The position numbers and the translations under genes are program-made. DNA of 6,937 nt, from assembly GCA_016193065.1 (NCBI GenBank), contig JACPSX010000123.1, positions 1 to 6,937 on the forward strand, given 5' to 3'. Origin of the DNA: Candidatus Tectimicrobiota bacterium. Lineage in GTDB: Bacteria; JACPSX01. Under the pieces are notes generated by a model. It was given only the letters and a program-made list of their open reading frames with translations, was not told the origin of the DNA and did no database searches. This document shows, in pieces, positions 1 to 6,811 of this stretch (position 1 is the stretch's first letter; each line of letters begins with the position of its first letter).

Positions 1-100
1 CCCCCAGGGGTGTGTAGTACCTTCAAAAAATCAGATACTTAAGGAGAGAAGCACGGTTGAAGGGTGAGCGTTGATAGCTGATCGCTTTCCATACATAAAA

Positions 101-109
101 GAGGAGGAG
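101..109 (+). promoter_or_regulatory. Ribosome binding site of the binding-protein gene
   Basis: GAGGAGGAG lies five bases upstream of the ATG at 115 and is a near-ideal Shine-Dalgarno sequence. It fixes the start of the binding protein and suggests high translation, as expected for a periplasmic binding protein needed in excess over its membrane complex. Confidence 0.8.
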
Positions 110-114
110 ATCTC

Positions 115-1317
115 ATGGCTCGCAAGAGAGGACAGATGTATATGTGGGTCCTCTGGTGTGGGGTTCTTCTAGCTGCCTTGGCTGTCCATTCTTTGGTTTG
201 GGCCCAGGCAAAACCTGTGATTAAGATCGTCAGTCAGAGTCCCCTGTCCGGGGAGCAGGCGGCTCTGGGAGAGCAGGTGAAACTGGGGGCGCAGCTCGCT
301 GTGGATGAGTTAAAGAAGAACATTGAGGCCAAGGGGTTTAAGGTCGAATTTGTCCCCTACGATGATCAGGCCAAGCCCGATGTGGGGGTGGCCAACGCGA
401 AGAGCATGGTGGCGGACCCCGATGTGTTGGTCATCATCGGCCATTTTAACTCGGGGGTTGCCCTGCCGGCCTCGGAAGTTTACAAGGATGCCGATCTGGT
501 CATGATCTCACCAGCCAATACGAATCCCAAGATTACGGACCGCAATTACAAAAATGTAAACCGGGTCTGCGGCCGCGATGACGTGCAGGGGCCCGTCGGA
601 GCCCAGTTTGCTGCCAAGGACCTCAAGGTGAAGTCCGTCTATGTCATTCACGACAAGACTCTCTACGGTCAGGGAGTTGCCGATGCCTTTGTGGAAGAGG
701 CCAAGAAGTTGGGGCTCAAGGTTCTCGGCTATGAAGGGACCGAAGAGAAAGCCAACTTTGATCCCATCATTAATCCCATGCGCGCGAAGAGTCCGGACCT
801 GGTCTACTTCGGCGGAATTTACAATCAGGGGGCGATCCTCCTGAAACAGATGCGCGAAAAAGGGGTGAAGGCCATCTTCCTGGGGCCCGATGGGCTGGAC
901 TCCTCGGAGATGGTTAAGATCGGCGCAAAGGCCGTGGTGGGGAGCTACTACACCACCGTGGCGGGTCCCCCTTCCGCATACCAGGAGGCTGCCAGTTTCG
1001 TGAAGAGATTCAAAGGAAAATTTGGCAAGGACCCCGAATCCTTCAGCATGTACTCCTATGATTCCGCGGCAGTGGGGGTGAAGGCCCTGGAGATTGCCAT
1101 TGCGGATGCCCAAGGGAAAAGGCCGACCCGGGCCCAGGTGAGCGTGGCAGTGCGGAAGATAAAAAACTTTAAAGGAATCACCGGCACCATCACCTTCGAC
1201 AGCAAGGGGGATCCCGTCAAGGCCAAGTACTTCGTGCTCAGGTTTGCCGAGGAGAAGTACCCGGGCAGCATCGTGAAGACTCTCGAGCTCGGAGCGCCTC
1301 AGCCGAAGAAAGGGTAA
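115..1317 (+). CDS. livJ: Periplasmic branched-chain amino acid-type ABC transporter substrate-binding protein (LivJ/LivK family)
   Basis: A 400-residue type I periplasmic binding protein (Peripla_BP_6 / LivJ-LivK group) that should capture an amino acid or related ligand in the periplasm and deliver it to LivHM. Residues 1-32 form a Sec signal peptide: basic MARKR, a hydrophobic core, and a likely signal peptidase I site near VWA-QA or AQA-K. There is no lipobox cysteine, so the mature protein should be soluble. The mature part begins with the usual strand and SPLSG motif (about 42-46). It continues with IIGHFNSGVA (about 107-116), the loop that contacts the ligand backbone in LivJ, then ISPANTNPKIT and a second lobe with the segment LVYFGG. 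Length fits the family. The start is fixed by a strong ribosome binding site. It is the first gene of the operon, 54 bases before livH. Ligand identity is unknown: family members bind leucine, isoleucine, valine, other amino acids, amides or aromatic acids. The gene symbol is by family only. Confidence 0.92.
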   Translation: MARKRGQMYMWVLWCGVLLAALAVHSLVWAQAKPVIKIVSQSPLSGEQAALGEQVKLGAQLAVDELKKNIEAKGFKVEFVPYDDQAKPDVGVANAKSMVADPDVLVIIGHFNSGVALPASEVYKDADLVMISPANTNPKITDRNYKNVNRVCGRDDVQGPVGAQFAAKDLKVKSVYVIHDKTLYGQGVADAFVEEAKKLGLKVLGYEGTEEKANFDPIINPMRAKSPDLVYFGGIYNQGAILLKQMREKGVKAIFLGPDGLDSSEMVKIGAKAVVGSYYTTVAGPPSAYQEAASFVKRFKGKFGKDPESFSMYSYDSAAVGVKALEIAIADAQGKRPTRAQVSVAVRKIKNFKGITGTITFDSKGDPVKAKYFVLRFAEEKYPGSIVKTLELGAPQPKKG

Positions 1318-1371
1318 AGCGTTTGAGAGCTCCCACAGTACCGCGCCGTGCAGCCGTAGTGCCGAGATGAG

Positions 1372-2337
1372 ATGGAATTTGCCCTAGCCCTGGCCCCCCA
1401 AGTCCTCGTAGATGGCCTGGTCTTGGGGTTCATGTACGCCCTGATCGCGCTGGGCTACACGATGGTCTACGGGGTGCTCCAGTTCATCAACTTCGCCCAC
1501 AGTGAAATTTTTGTCCTGGGGGCCTTCGTCGGCGTCGAGATCCTGTTGGGCCTGCAGGGGGCGGGTGTGCTGGCGGGGATCCCGGTCTGGGTCCTCCTGC
1601 CGGTTCTGGTGGCTGCCGGCATGGCGGCCAGTGGCTTTCTGGCCGTCGGTGTCGAACGGGTGGCCTATCGCCCCTTGCGGGGTGCTCCTCGTCTGGTCCC
1701 TCTCCTTTCCGCCATCGGCATCTCCTTCTTCTTGCAGGATGCGATCCGCTTCCTGGAGAGCATCTGGCGCAACGCCTTTTATCTGACCTATCCCTCTCTG
1801 GAGGGGCTGGATCGACGGATCCAGCTCGGCCCCGCCCTCGACATCTCGGTGAAGTCTCTGGTCGTGATTGGTTCCTCGATCCTCATGCTGGTGGGCCTGA
1901 CCTTCCTGGTCAACAAGACGAAGATGGGCAGGGCCATTCGAGCTGTGGCTCAGGATCCGGAAACGGCCAGCCTTATGGGGGTTGACGTGAACCGGGTTAT
2001 TTCTCTCACGTTCCTAATCGGCGGGGCCATGGGGGGAGCCGCCGGGGTCCTCTTCGGCATCCAGTATAGCCTGATCAGCCCCTACACGGGGTTCATCCCC
2101 GGGATCAAAGCGTTCACGGCGGCCGTGCTCGGGGGGATCGGCAACATCCCCGGGGCCATGGTGGGCGGCCTTGTCCTGGGGCTTCTGGAATCCTTTTCCG
2201 CTTCTTACCTGTCGCTGCTCACCGGAGGTGCTTTCGGAGCCGAGTACAAGGACATCTTCGCGTTTTCTATTCTCATCCTGATCCTCATCCTGAGACCCAA
2301 GGGGCTTTTGGGTGAAGTGGTGGGGGAAAAGGCATGA
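1372..2337 (+). CDS. livH: Branched-chain amino acid ABC transporter permease LivH
   Basis: A 321-residue inner-membrane permease that forms half of the transport channel with LivM. It is strongly hydrophobic along its length, with about eight membrane segments. Family hallmarks are ALIALGYTMVYGVLQFINFAH near residues 24-44, the segment VERVAYRPLRGAPRLVPLL, and a cytoplasmic coupling loop MGRAIRAVAQDPETASLMGV at about 185-204 that docks onto the ATPases. The conserved AVLGGIGNIPGAMVGG stretch starts near residue 250, and the protein ends with the typical LRPKGLLG. Length agrees with LivH (about 300-320). The chosen ATG gives the usual short N-terminus before the first helix. Its ribosome binding site is poor: I see only a weak purine patch (CCGAG) just before it, so translation may depend partly on the upstream gene. 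Its stop codon overlaps the livM start (ATGA), which indicates translational coupling. Confidence 0.94.
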   Translation: MEFALALAPQVLVDGLVLGFMYALIALGYTMVYGVLQFINFAHSEIFVLGAFVGVEILLGLQGAGVLAGIPVWVLLPVLVAAGMAASGFLAVGVERVAYRPLRGAPRLVPLLSAIGISFFLQDAIRFLESIWRNAFYLTYPSLEGLDRRIQLGPALDISVKSLVVIGSSILMLVGLTFLVNKTKMGRAIRAVAQDPETASLMGVDVNRVISLTFLIGGAMGGAAGVLFGIQYSLISPYTGFIPGIKAFTAAVLGGIGNIPGAMVGGLVLGLLESFSASYLSLLTGGAFGAEYKDIFAFSILILILILRPKGLLGEVVGEKA

Positions 2338-3029
2338 GAGCCCTTAAATATCTTGCCCTGGCCCTGCTCTACATCGGCGGCACCTCTCTCCTGGTGATTG
2401 TTTTTCCCCGCTCCCTGCCGGCATTCCTGGCCTTTCAGAGCTCTTTGCTGCTGCTCTACTATCTGCCGCTGTCCCCTCATCTGCGGATCTCTCTGGCCTT
2501 TGCCGTCCTCGCGCTCCTCATGCCCCTGATCGGCACCATCAATGGGTATTATCTCGAGATTGCGATCCAGGTGGGGATCTTCGTGGCCCTGGCCCTGGGG
2601 CTCAACATCGTGGTCGGCATGGCCGGTCTGCTGGATCTTGGTTACGTGGCCTTTTTCGCGGTGGGTGCTTACCTGTGGGCGATTTTCGGCTCTTCCCAGG
2701 CCAACGAGTTTATCCCCCGTTCCTGGCTCGAGTTTCCTTTGCCCCCTGCCTGGTTCTTTGTTTTCCTCCTGCTTGGAGTCGTGGCGGGGGCCTGCACCGG
2801 TTTCATTTTAGGGCTGCCCGTCTTGCGATTGCGGGGGGACTATCTGGCCATCGTGACGCTCGGGTTTGGCGAGGTGATCCGGGTGCTGGCCAACAACCTG
2901 GATAAGCCCATCAACTTGACGAACGGGCCCAAGGGAATCACCCCGATTCAACGGCCGCCGCTCTTTTTCCAGCACCTCTTGGAGAACTTGGGTTTTTCCG
3001 TCTCGACGCCGGCGCTTTACTCCCTCTAG
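2334..3029 (+). CDS. livM: LivM N-terminal portion, truncated by TAG
   Basis: This is the 231-residue product expected if the amber codon is obeyed. It contains the extra N-terminal hydrophobic segments, the conserved VGMAGLLDLGYVAFF helix region and the periplasm-exposed LTNGPKGI part. It ends at TPALYSL, just before a membrane helix. It lacks the ABC-coupling loop and the C-terminal membrane segments, so on its own it should not be a working permease. LivM proteins are normally about 300-425 residues. Confidence 0.6.
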   Translation: MRALKYLALALLYIGGTSLLVIVFPRSLPAFLAFQSSLLLLYYLPLSPHLRISLAFAVLALLMPLIGTINGYYLEIAIQVGIFVALALGLNIVVGMAGLLDLGYVAFFAVGAYLWAIFGSSQANEFIPRSWLEFPLPPAWFFVFLLLGVVAGACTGFILGLPVLRLRGDYLAIVTLGFGEVIRVLANNLDKPINLTNGPKGITPIQRPPLFFQHLLENLGFSVSTPALYSL

Positions 3030-3050
3030 TTTTATTTTCTGGTTCTGCTG

Positions 3051-3599
3051 GTGGTCCCCGCAGTCATCACCGTCACCCGCCGCCTGGACCATTCCCCCAT
3101 CGGCCGTGGCTGGGAGGCCATTCGGGAGGACGAACTGGCGGCGGCCAGCATGGGGGTCCCCTTGATTCGCATGAAGCTGCTTGCCTTTGCCATCGGGGCC
3201 TCCTTTGCCGGGATCATGGGGGTCATCTTCAGCGCCAAACAGTATTTCATCAATCCGGAAAGCTTCACCTTCATGGAATCCATCGGGGTCCTGGCCATGG
3301 TGATCCTGGGAGGGATGGGAAGCATCCCCGGAGCCATCCTTGGCGCCAGCCTCGTCACGGTCTTGAACCTCCAGGTGCTCAAGGGTCTCTCTCTGTGGCT
3401 CAATACACTGCGGAATTCCGGGCAGATTCTCTCCATTCCTTTTCTGGGTGACTTTGCCTTGAGCCAGCTTCCGGCTCAACTGGAACCGGCCAAGTATGAG
3501 CGCATGGTTTTTGGTATCATTATTGTGTTGATGGTCATCTTCCGGCCCCAGGGGATATGGCCTGCTCGCAGACGTCTGGGAAAGGCCGGAAGGGCATAA
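3051..3599 (+). CDS. livM: LivM C-terminal portion, same frame after the TAG
   Basis: This open frame continues directly from the interrupted livM. The earliest possible re-start is GTG 3051, giving 182 residues. It carries the cytoplasmic coupling loop (EAIREDELAAASMG), the MKLLAFAIGASFAGIMG helix, the LGGMGSIPGA motif and the last membrane helix ending FRPQGIWP. I see no Shine-Dalgarno sequence before GTG 3051, since the preceding bases are T-rich helix codons. Independent translation is therefore doubtful, and this is best regarded as the rest of livM. One base separates its TAA from the livG start. Confidence 0.5.
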   Translation: MVPAVITVTRRLDHSPIGRGWEAIREDELAAASMGVPLIRMKLLAFAIGASFAGIMGVIFSAKQYFINPESFTFMESIGVLAMVILGGMGSIPGAILGASLVTVLNLQVLKGLSLWLNTLRNSGQILSIPFLGDFALSQLPAQLEPAKYERMVFGIIIVLMVIFRPQGIWPARRRLGKAGRA

Positions 3600-3600
3600 C

Positions 3601-4395
3601 ATGGCTTTGCTGGAAGCAGTGGGGATCCGCAAATCGTTTGGCGGGCTCTTGGCCCTCAGCGAGGTTGATTTACGCCTCGAGCCGGGGGAAATTGCCAGCA
3701 TCATCGGCCCCAACGGGGCCGGAAAAACGACCCTCTTTAACATCTTGACGGGCCTTGATCTTCCGGACTCCGGGGCAATCTGGTTCGGCGGACGACCGGT
3801 GACGGGGCTCAAGGCCGAGCAAATCACCGCCCTGGGCATTGCCCGCACATTCCAGAACATCCGGTTGTTTGCGAACATGAGCGTGCTGGAAAACGTCCTG
3901 GTCGGAATGCACTGCCGGCTTCCCTTCCGGCTCTGGAGCGTGCTGGCCAGAAGCCGGCGCTTTACGGAAATGGAGGAGAAGGCCTGGGAACAAGGACAGG
4001 CGCTCTTGGAACTGGTCGGCCTCCAGGACAAGCAAAATGAGCTGGCTCGAAATCTCCCCTACGGGGATCAGCGCCGGCTGGAGATTGCCCGGGCGTTGGC
4101 CGCGCGCCCGATGCTCCTGCTGCTGGACGAGCCTACGGCAGGCATGAATCCCGGAGAGGCTCGCGTTTTGATGGAATTCCTGCGCCGCCTGGTGGAGCAG
4201 TTTGAGGTCACCCTCCTCCTCATCGAGCATAATATGCGCGTCGTGATGTCCATATCCGATTGGGTCAGCGTTTTGGATCACGGGGAGAAGATCGCCGAGG
4301 GGACGCCCGAGGAGGTGCAGCAAAATCCCCGGGTCATGGAGGCGTATCTGGGGAGCAAAGACTGGGGGAAGGGGAGTCTCCAACGCGATGCTTGA
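3601..4395 (+). CDS. livG: Branched-chain amino acid ABC transporter ATP-binding protein LivG
   Basis: A 264-residue cytoplasmic ABC ATPase that energises the LivHM channel as partner of LivF. Walker A is GPNGAGKTT (residues 36-44), and Q85 in ARTFQNIRLF forms the Q-loop. The signature is LPYGDQRRLEIARALA (about 152-167), the YGDQRR form typical of LivG instead of LSGGQ. Walker B with the catalytic glutamate is LLLLDEP (172-178; E177), then TAGMNP, and the H-loop histidine is H210 in IEHNM. The C-terminus has the usual EGTPEEVQQNPRVMEAYLG. The stretch at about 103-124 is the LivG-specific insert. All ATPase residues are present and length is normal (E. coli LivG is about 255). GGAAGGG six bases before the ATG is a good ribosome binding site. 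The start sits one base after the livM stop, and the end overlaps livF by eight bases. Confidence 0.96.
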   Translation: MALLEAVGIRKSFGGLLALSEVDLRLEPGEIASIIGPNGAGKTTLFNILTGLDLPDSGAIWFGGRPVTGLKAEQITALGIARTFQNIRLFANMSVLENVLVGMHCRLPFRLWSVLARSRRFTEMEEKAWEQGQALLELVGLQDKQNELARNLPYGDQRRLEIARALAARPMLLLLDEPTAGMNPGEARVLMEFLRRLVEQFEVTLLLIEHNMRVVMSISDWVSVLDHGEKIAEGTPEEVQQNPRVMEAYLGSKDWGKGSLQRDA

Positions 4396-5116
4396 AATCG
4401 AGGATCTTCATGTTCACTATGGCTCCATCCCGGCCCTGCGGGGGATCTCCCTGTTTATTCCGCGGGGGGAAGTGGTGGCTCTGTTGGGGAGTAACGGCGC
4501 CGGCAAGAGCACGACGCTGAAAACCATCTCGGGTCTGTTGAAGCCCAAGCAGGGAACGATGCGACTAAATGGGGAGCGCATCGATGGGCTTCCACCCTAT
4601 GCGGTCGTGCAGAAGGGGGTTTCCCACGTCCCCGAAGGGCGGCGGATCTTCAACCGGATGACGGTCCGCGAAAACCTGGAAATGGGTGCTTACACCCGCC
4701 GGGACGGAGAGATTGCCCGGGACATGGAGAGGGTTTTTGAACTCTTCCCTCGGCTGGCCGAGCGCTGCAATCAAGTGGCGGGAACCCTGTCCGGCGGGGA
4801 GCAGCAAATGCTGGCCATCGGCAGGGCTCTCATGTCGAACCCCTCCCTGCTGTTGATGGACGAGCCCTCCCTGGGACTGGCTCCCCGCCTGGTGGAGATG
4901 ATCTTTCGCGTGATCGAGGAGATCCGCAGCCGTGGCACCACGATTTTTCTGGTGGAGCAAAATGCCCTTATGGCCCTCTCCGTGGCCCGCATGGCCTACG
5001 TTCTGGAAACGGGTCAGATCGTAGGTTCAGGAGAAGCCGCAGTGCTCCTGCGTGACCCGAAGGTGCGCCAGGCGTACCTGGGGGAACCCCCGGAGAGTGC
5101 TGAAAACCCCGGTTAG
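4388..5116 (+). CDS. livF: Branched-chain amino acid ABC transporter ATP-binding protein LivF
   Basis: A 242-residue ABC ATPase, the second nucleotide-binding subunit of the Liv transporter. Walker A is GSNGAGKSTT (34-43). The Q-loop region reads VPEGRRIF, with E83 at the usual glutamine position, a LivF family trait. The signature is LSGGEQQMLAIGRAL (134-148), and Walker B LLLMDEP (154-160; E159) is followed by SLGLAP. The switch position has Q191 in LVEQNA instead of histidine, also normal for LivF. The protein ends with DPKVRQAYLGE plus a short tail, so the TAG at 5114-5116 is at the natural family end (E. coli LivF is about 237). ATG 4388 lies inside the end of livG. The purine-rich run GGGGAAGGGGAG upstream serves as ribosome binding site. 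Translational coupling to livG is likely. Confidence 0.96.
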   Translation: MLEIEDLHVHYGSIPALRGISLFIPRGEVVALLGSNGAGKSTTLKTISGLLKPKQGTMRLNGERIDGLPPYAVVQKGVSHVPEGRRIFNRMTVRENLEMGAYTRRDGEIARDMERVFELFPRLAERCNQVAGTLSGGEQQMLAIGRALMSNPSLLLMDEPSLGLAPRLVEMIFRVIEEIRSRGTTIFLVEQNALMALSVARMAYVLETGQIVGSGEAAVLLRDPKVRQAYLGEPPESAENPG

Positions 5117-5119
5117 CAT

Positions 5120-5140
5120 CCGTTTCCCCTGAGGGGACGG
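5120..5140 (+). promoter_or_regulatory. Hairpin just after the livF stop
   Basis: CCGT (5120-5123), two unpaired T, CCCC (5126-5129), loop TGA, GGGG (5133-5136), ACGG (5137-5140) can fold into an eight-pair stem with a two-base bulge. It starts four bases after the livF stop. No T-tract follows, so it is not a standard intrinsic terminator. It could protect the 3' end of a processed liv message or reduce readthrough into the aldehyde dehydrogenase gene. This is inference from sequence only. Confidence 0.4.
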
Positions 5141-5158
5141 TTGGCAAGGAAAGGGGAA

Positions 5159-5164
5159 GAGGAG
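5159..5164 (+). promoter_or_regulatory. Ribosome binding site that decides the aldehyde dehydrogenase start
   Basis: GAGGAG lies six bases before ATG 5171. The upstream in-frame TTG at 5141 has only the 3' arm of a hairpin before it and no comparable site, so ATG 5171 is the preferred start. Confidence 0.7.
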
Positions 5165-5170
5165 AATGTC

Positions 5171-6655
5171 ATGGCCCAGACCTACCATAACTTCGTCGCC
5201 GGGAAATGGGTCCCGGCCCGGTCAGGAAAAACCTTTGAGAGCATCAACCCGGCGCGGAAAAAGGAGGTGCTTGGGATCTTCCCCTGCTCCGAAGCCGCGG
5301 ATGTGGCCCAGGCTGTACAGGCAGCCCGCCGGGAGTTTCGACGCTGGCGTCTGACACCGGCCCCGAGGCGGGCTGAAATTATGTTCCGGGCCGCGGAAAT
5401 CATGGTGAGCCGGAAAGAGGAACTGGCTCAAATCATGACCCGGGAGATGGGGAAGGTTTTGAAAGAGAGCCGGGGGGATGTACAGGAAGGCATCGACATG
5501 ACCTACTTCATTGCCGGGGAAGGGCGGCGGCTTTATGGAGAGACAACCCCCTCGGAATTGCCCGATAAGTTTGCCATGTCCATCCGGGTTCCCGTTGGAG
5601 TGGTAGCGGCCATCACCCCCTGGAATTTTCCCCTGGCCATCCCCACCTGGAAGATTGTCCCGGCCCTGGTGTCTGGCAACACGGTGGTGTTCAAGCCGGC
5701 CGAGGACACCCCCCTGGTGGCAACTATGCTCGTGCAGATCTTCGAGGAAGCGGGTCTTCCGGGCGGAGTCTTAAACTTGGTCCATGGGTTTGGCGAAGAG
5801 GCGGGAGCCGCCCTCGTGGCTCATCCGGGCGTGGATCTCGTATCGTTTACCGGTTCCTGTGAGGTGGGTCAGCAAGTGGCCGTGCGCTGCGCTCAGGATT
5901 TCCGCAGGGTTTCCCTGGAGATGGGGGGCAAGAACGCGATTCTCATCATGGAGGATGCGGATCTGGATCTGGCTGTGGAGGGAGCCGTCTGGGGGGCCTG
6001 CGGCACCACGGGACAGCGCTGCACGGCGGCCAGCCGCCTGATCGTCCATAAGCAGGTTGCCCGAGAGTTCACCGAGCGGTTCGTCAGCGCCGTGTCCCGG
6101 CTGCGCCTGGGAGATGGAATGAAAGCTGAAACGGACGTGGGACCCGTTATTAACGAGGCCCAGCTCAAACGGGTCGACTCCTATACCCAGATTGCCCGCC
6201 AGGAGGGGGCTTCCATCCTGTGCGGAGGAGAGGTGGCTGTGGAGGGGGAATGCGCCGAGGGATTTTTCTATAAGCCCACAGTGTTTGCTCAGGTGACACC
6301 GCTGATGCGGATTGCCCGCGAGGAGATCTTCGGGCCCTGTCCGGCGCTCCTTCCCGTGGGCAGCTTCGAGGAAGCCCTGGAGGTTGCCAATAGCACTTCT
6401 TACGGCTTGTCTTCAGCCATTTACACCCGGGACGTGAACCGGGCCTTCGTGGCCATCCAGGAGCTGGCAGCGGGGATCACTTACGTGAACGCTTCGACCA
6501 TCGGGGCCGAGGTTCACCTCCCCTTTGGCGGGATTTGCCACACGGGGAACGGTCACCGGGAAGGAGGGAAAACAGTCCTCGACATTTTTACCGAGTGGAA
6601 GGCCGTCTACGTGGACTACAGCGGGAAGCTCCAGAAGGCCCAGATTGATCGATAG
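5171..6655 (+). CDS. NAD(P)-dependent aldehyde dehydrogenase family protein
   Basis: A 494-residue soluble enzyme of the ALDH superfamily that oxidises an aldehyde to the acid with NAD(P)+. All key parts are visible: PWNFP with N152 (oxyanion residue), K175 in FKPAEDTP (cofactor binding), FTGSCEVG with G228-G233 (GxxxxG dinucleotide loop), E250 in SLEMGGKN (general base), and the nucleophile C284 in GQRCTAASR. The REEIFGP motif and the terminal [16 protein letters not shown] follow. The GQRCTA form and the C-terminus recall semialdehyde dehydrogenases of the aminoadipate-semialdehyde (ALDH7-like) and ketoglutarate-semialdehyde groups, but substrate cannot be assigned. I chose ATG 5171, which gives the usual family N-terminus [12 protein letters not shown] 5141 would add ten residues. 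It lies 54 bases after livF on the same strand and is probably co-transcribed. This suggests a role in breaking down the imported compound, which is inference. It ends with TAG. Confidence 0.92.
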   Translation: MAQTYHNFVAGKWVPARSGKTFESINPARKKEVLGIFPCSEAADVAQAVQAARREFRRWRLTPAPRRAEIMFRAAEIMVSRKEELAQIMTREMGKVLKESRGDVQEGIDMTYFIAGEGRRLYGETTPSELPDKFAMSIRVPVGVVAAITPWNFPLAIPTWKIVPALVSGNTVVFKPAEDTPLVATMLVQIFEEAGLPGGVLNLVHGFGEEAGAALVAHPGVDLVSFTGSCEVGQQVAVRCAQDFRRVSLEMGGKNAILIMEDADLDLAVEGAVWGACGTTGQRCTAASRLIVHKQVAREFTERFVSAVSRLRLGDGMKAETDVGPVINEAQLKRVDSYTQIARQEGASILCGGEVAVEGECAEGFFYKPTVFAQVTPLMRIAREEIFGPCPALLPVGSFEEALEVANSTSYGLSSAIYTRDVNRAFVAIQELAAGITYVNASTIGAEVHLPFGGICHTGNGHREGGKTVLDIFTEWKAVYVDYSGKLQKAQIDR

Positions 6656-6658
6656 GTC

Positions 6659-6689
6659 TGGTGCGGAAAACGGTGCATTCCCGGCACCA
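6659..6689 (+). promoter_or_regulatory. Hairpin just after the aldehyde dehydrogenase stop
   Basis: TGGTGCGGAA (6659-6668) can pair with TTCC (6678-6681) and GCACCA (6684-6689), leaving two bases (6682-6683) bulged and a nine-base loop. It starts three bases after the TAG at 6653-6655. No T-run follows, so intrinsic termination is not supported; it could be an RNA-stabilising or Rho-related 3' structure. The rest of the 6656-6811 gap holds no promoter that I can defend. Confidence 0.35.
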
Positions 6690-6796
6690 AGGTCGCCTCT
6701 TGCTATCCCGCAGAACGGAAATATATTGAAAAGGCAGGAACGGGTAGGTGGGGGCCCTTTTTAAGAGGCTTTCAATCGACCTTTGATCAGCAAGGC

Positions 6797-6804
6797 AGGG
6801 AGGG
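6797..6804 (+). promoter_or_regulatory. Ribosome binding site of the zinc-ribbon gene
   Basis: AGGGAGGG ends seven bases before ATG 6812, a strong Shine-Dalgarno sequence that fixes this start and shows that the truncated frame at the edge is a real gene. Confidence 0.65.
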
Positions 6805-6811
6805 TGGTTCC

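Larger units (their letters stand above)
2334..3599 (+). pseudogene. livM: LivM permease gene interrupted by an in-frame amber codon
   Basis: Read through the TAG at 3027-3029, this is one frame of 421 codons plus a TAA stop, the usual size of LivM with its extended N-terminus. The first part holds GLNIVVGMAGLLDLGYVAFF (about 89-108) and LRLRGDYLAIVTLGFGEVIR followed by the LTNGPKGI segment. The second part holds RRLDHSPIGRGWEAIREDE and the coupling loop EAIREDELAAASMG (about 261-274), then LGGMGSIPGA (about 325-334) and the terminal FRPQGIWP. Nothing is missing or out of frame at the break: the codon after TAG continues into the hydrophobic FYFLVLLVV helix. The lesion therefore looks like one base substitution at codon 232, or a base-call error (for example TAC, TAT, TGG or CAG becoming TAG). 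Start ATG 2334 overlaps the livH stop; GGGGGAAAAGG precedes it. If the TAG terminates in the cell, the coupling loop is lost and the transporter would probably not work as LivHM. Confidence 0.8.

Noticed and set aside
71-99. Possible sigma-70 promoter TTGATA – 17 bases – CATAAA before the binding-protein gene
   Set aside because: Transcription would start at about 106, inside the ribosome binding site, leaving almost no leader. The -10 match is also weak. The true operon promoter is probably further upstream or outside the window.
1-114. Upstream gene end or leader peptide at the left edge
   Set aside because: All three frames are short and show no recognisable protein. An AAGGAG at 41-46 precedes only a five-codon TTG frame.
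508-1113. A 201-codon minus-strand open frame
   Set aside because: It is antisense to the binding-protein gene and has no domain; it is a shadow frame.
3052-3091. TGGTCC / GGACCA inverted repeat 22 bases after the livM TAG as a readthrough-stimulating structure
   Set aside because: Only six pairs with a 28-base loop inside coding sequence; easily due to chance.
2808-4031. A 407-codon open frame on the minus strand
   Set aside because: It lies opposite livM and livG, which have full family motifs. Its translation is rich in charged and His/Gln/Pro residues with no recognisable domain; it is a shadow of GC-rich codons.
4388-5116. Missing Q-loop glutamine and H-loop histidine in LivF as signs of a degenerate ATPase
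   Set aside because: Glutamate in VPEGRR and glutamine in LVEQNA are normal for the LivF family.
5141-5170. TTG 5141 as the aldehyde dehydrogenase start
   Set aside because: It adds ten residues not typical of the family, follows a hairpin arm, and is out-competed by ATG 5171 with GAGGAG six bases upstream.
6749-6763. GGGGGCCC followed by TTTTT as an intrinsic terminator
   Set aside because: The palindrome GGGCCC has no loop and cannot form a terminator hairpin before the T-run.
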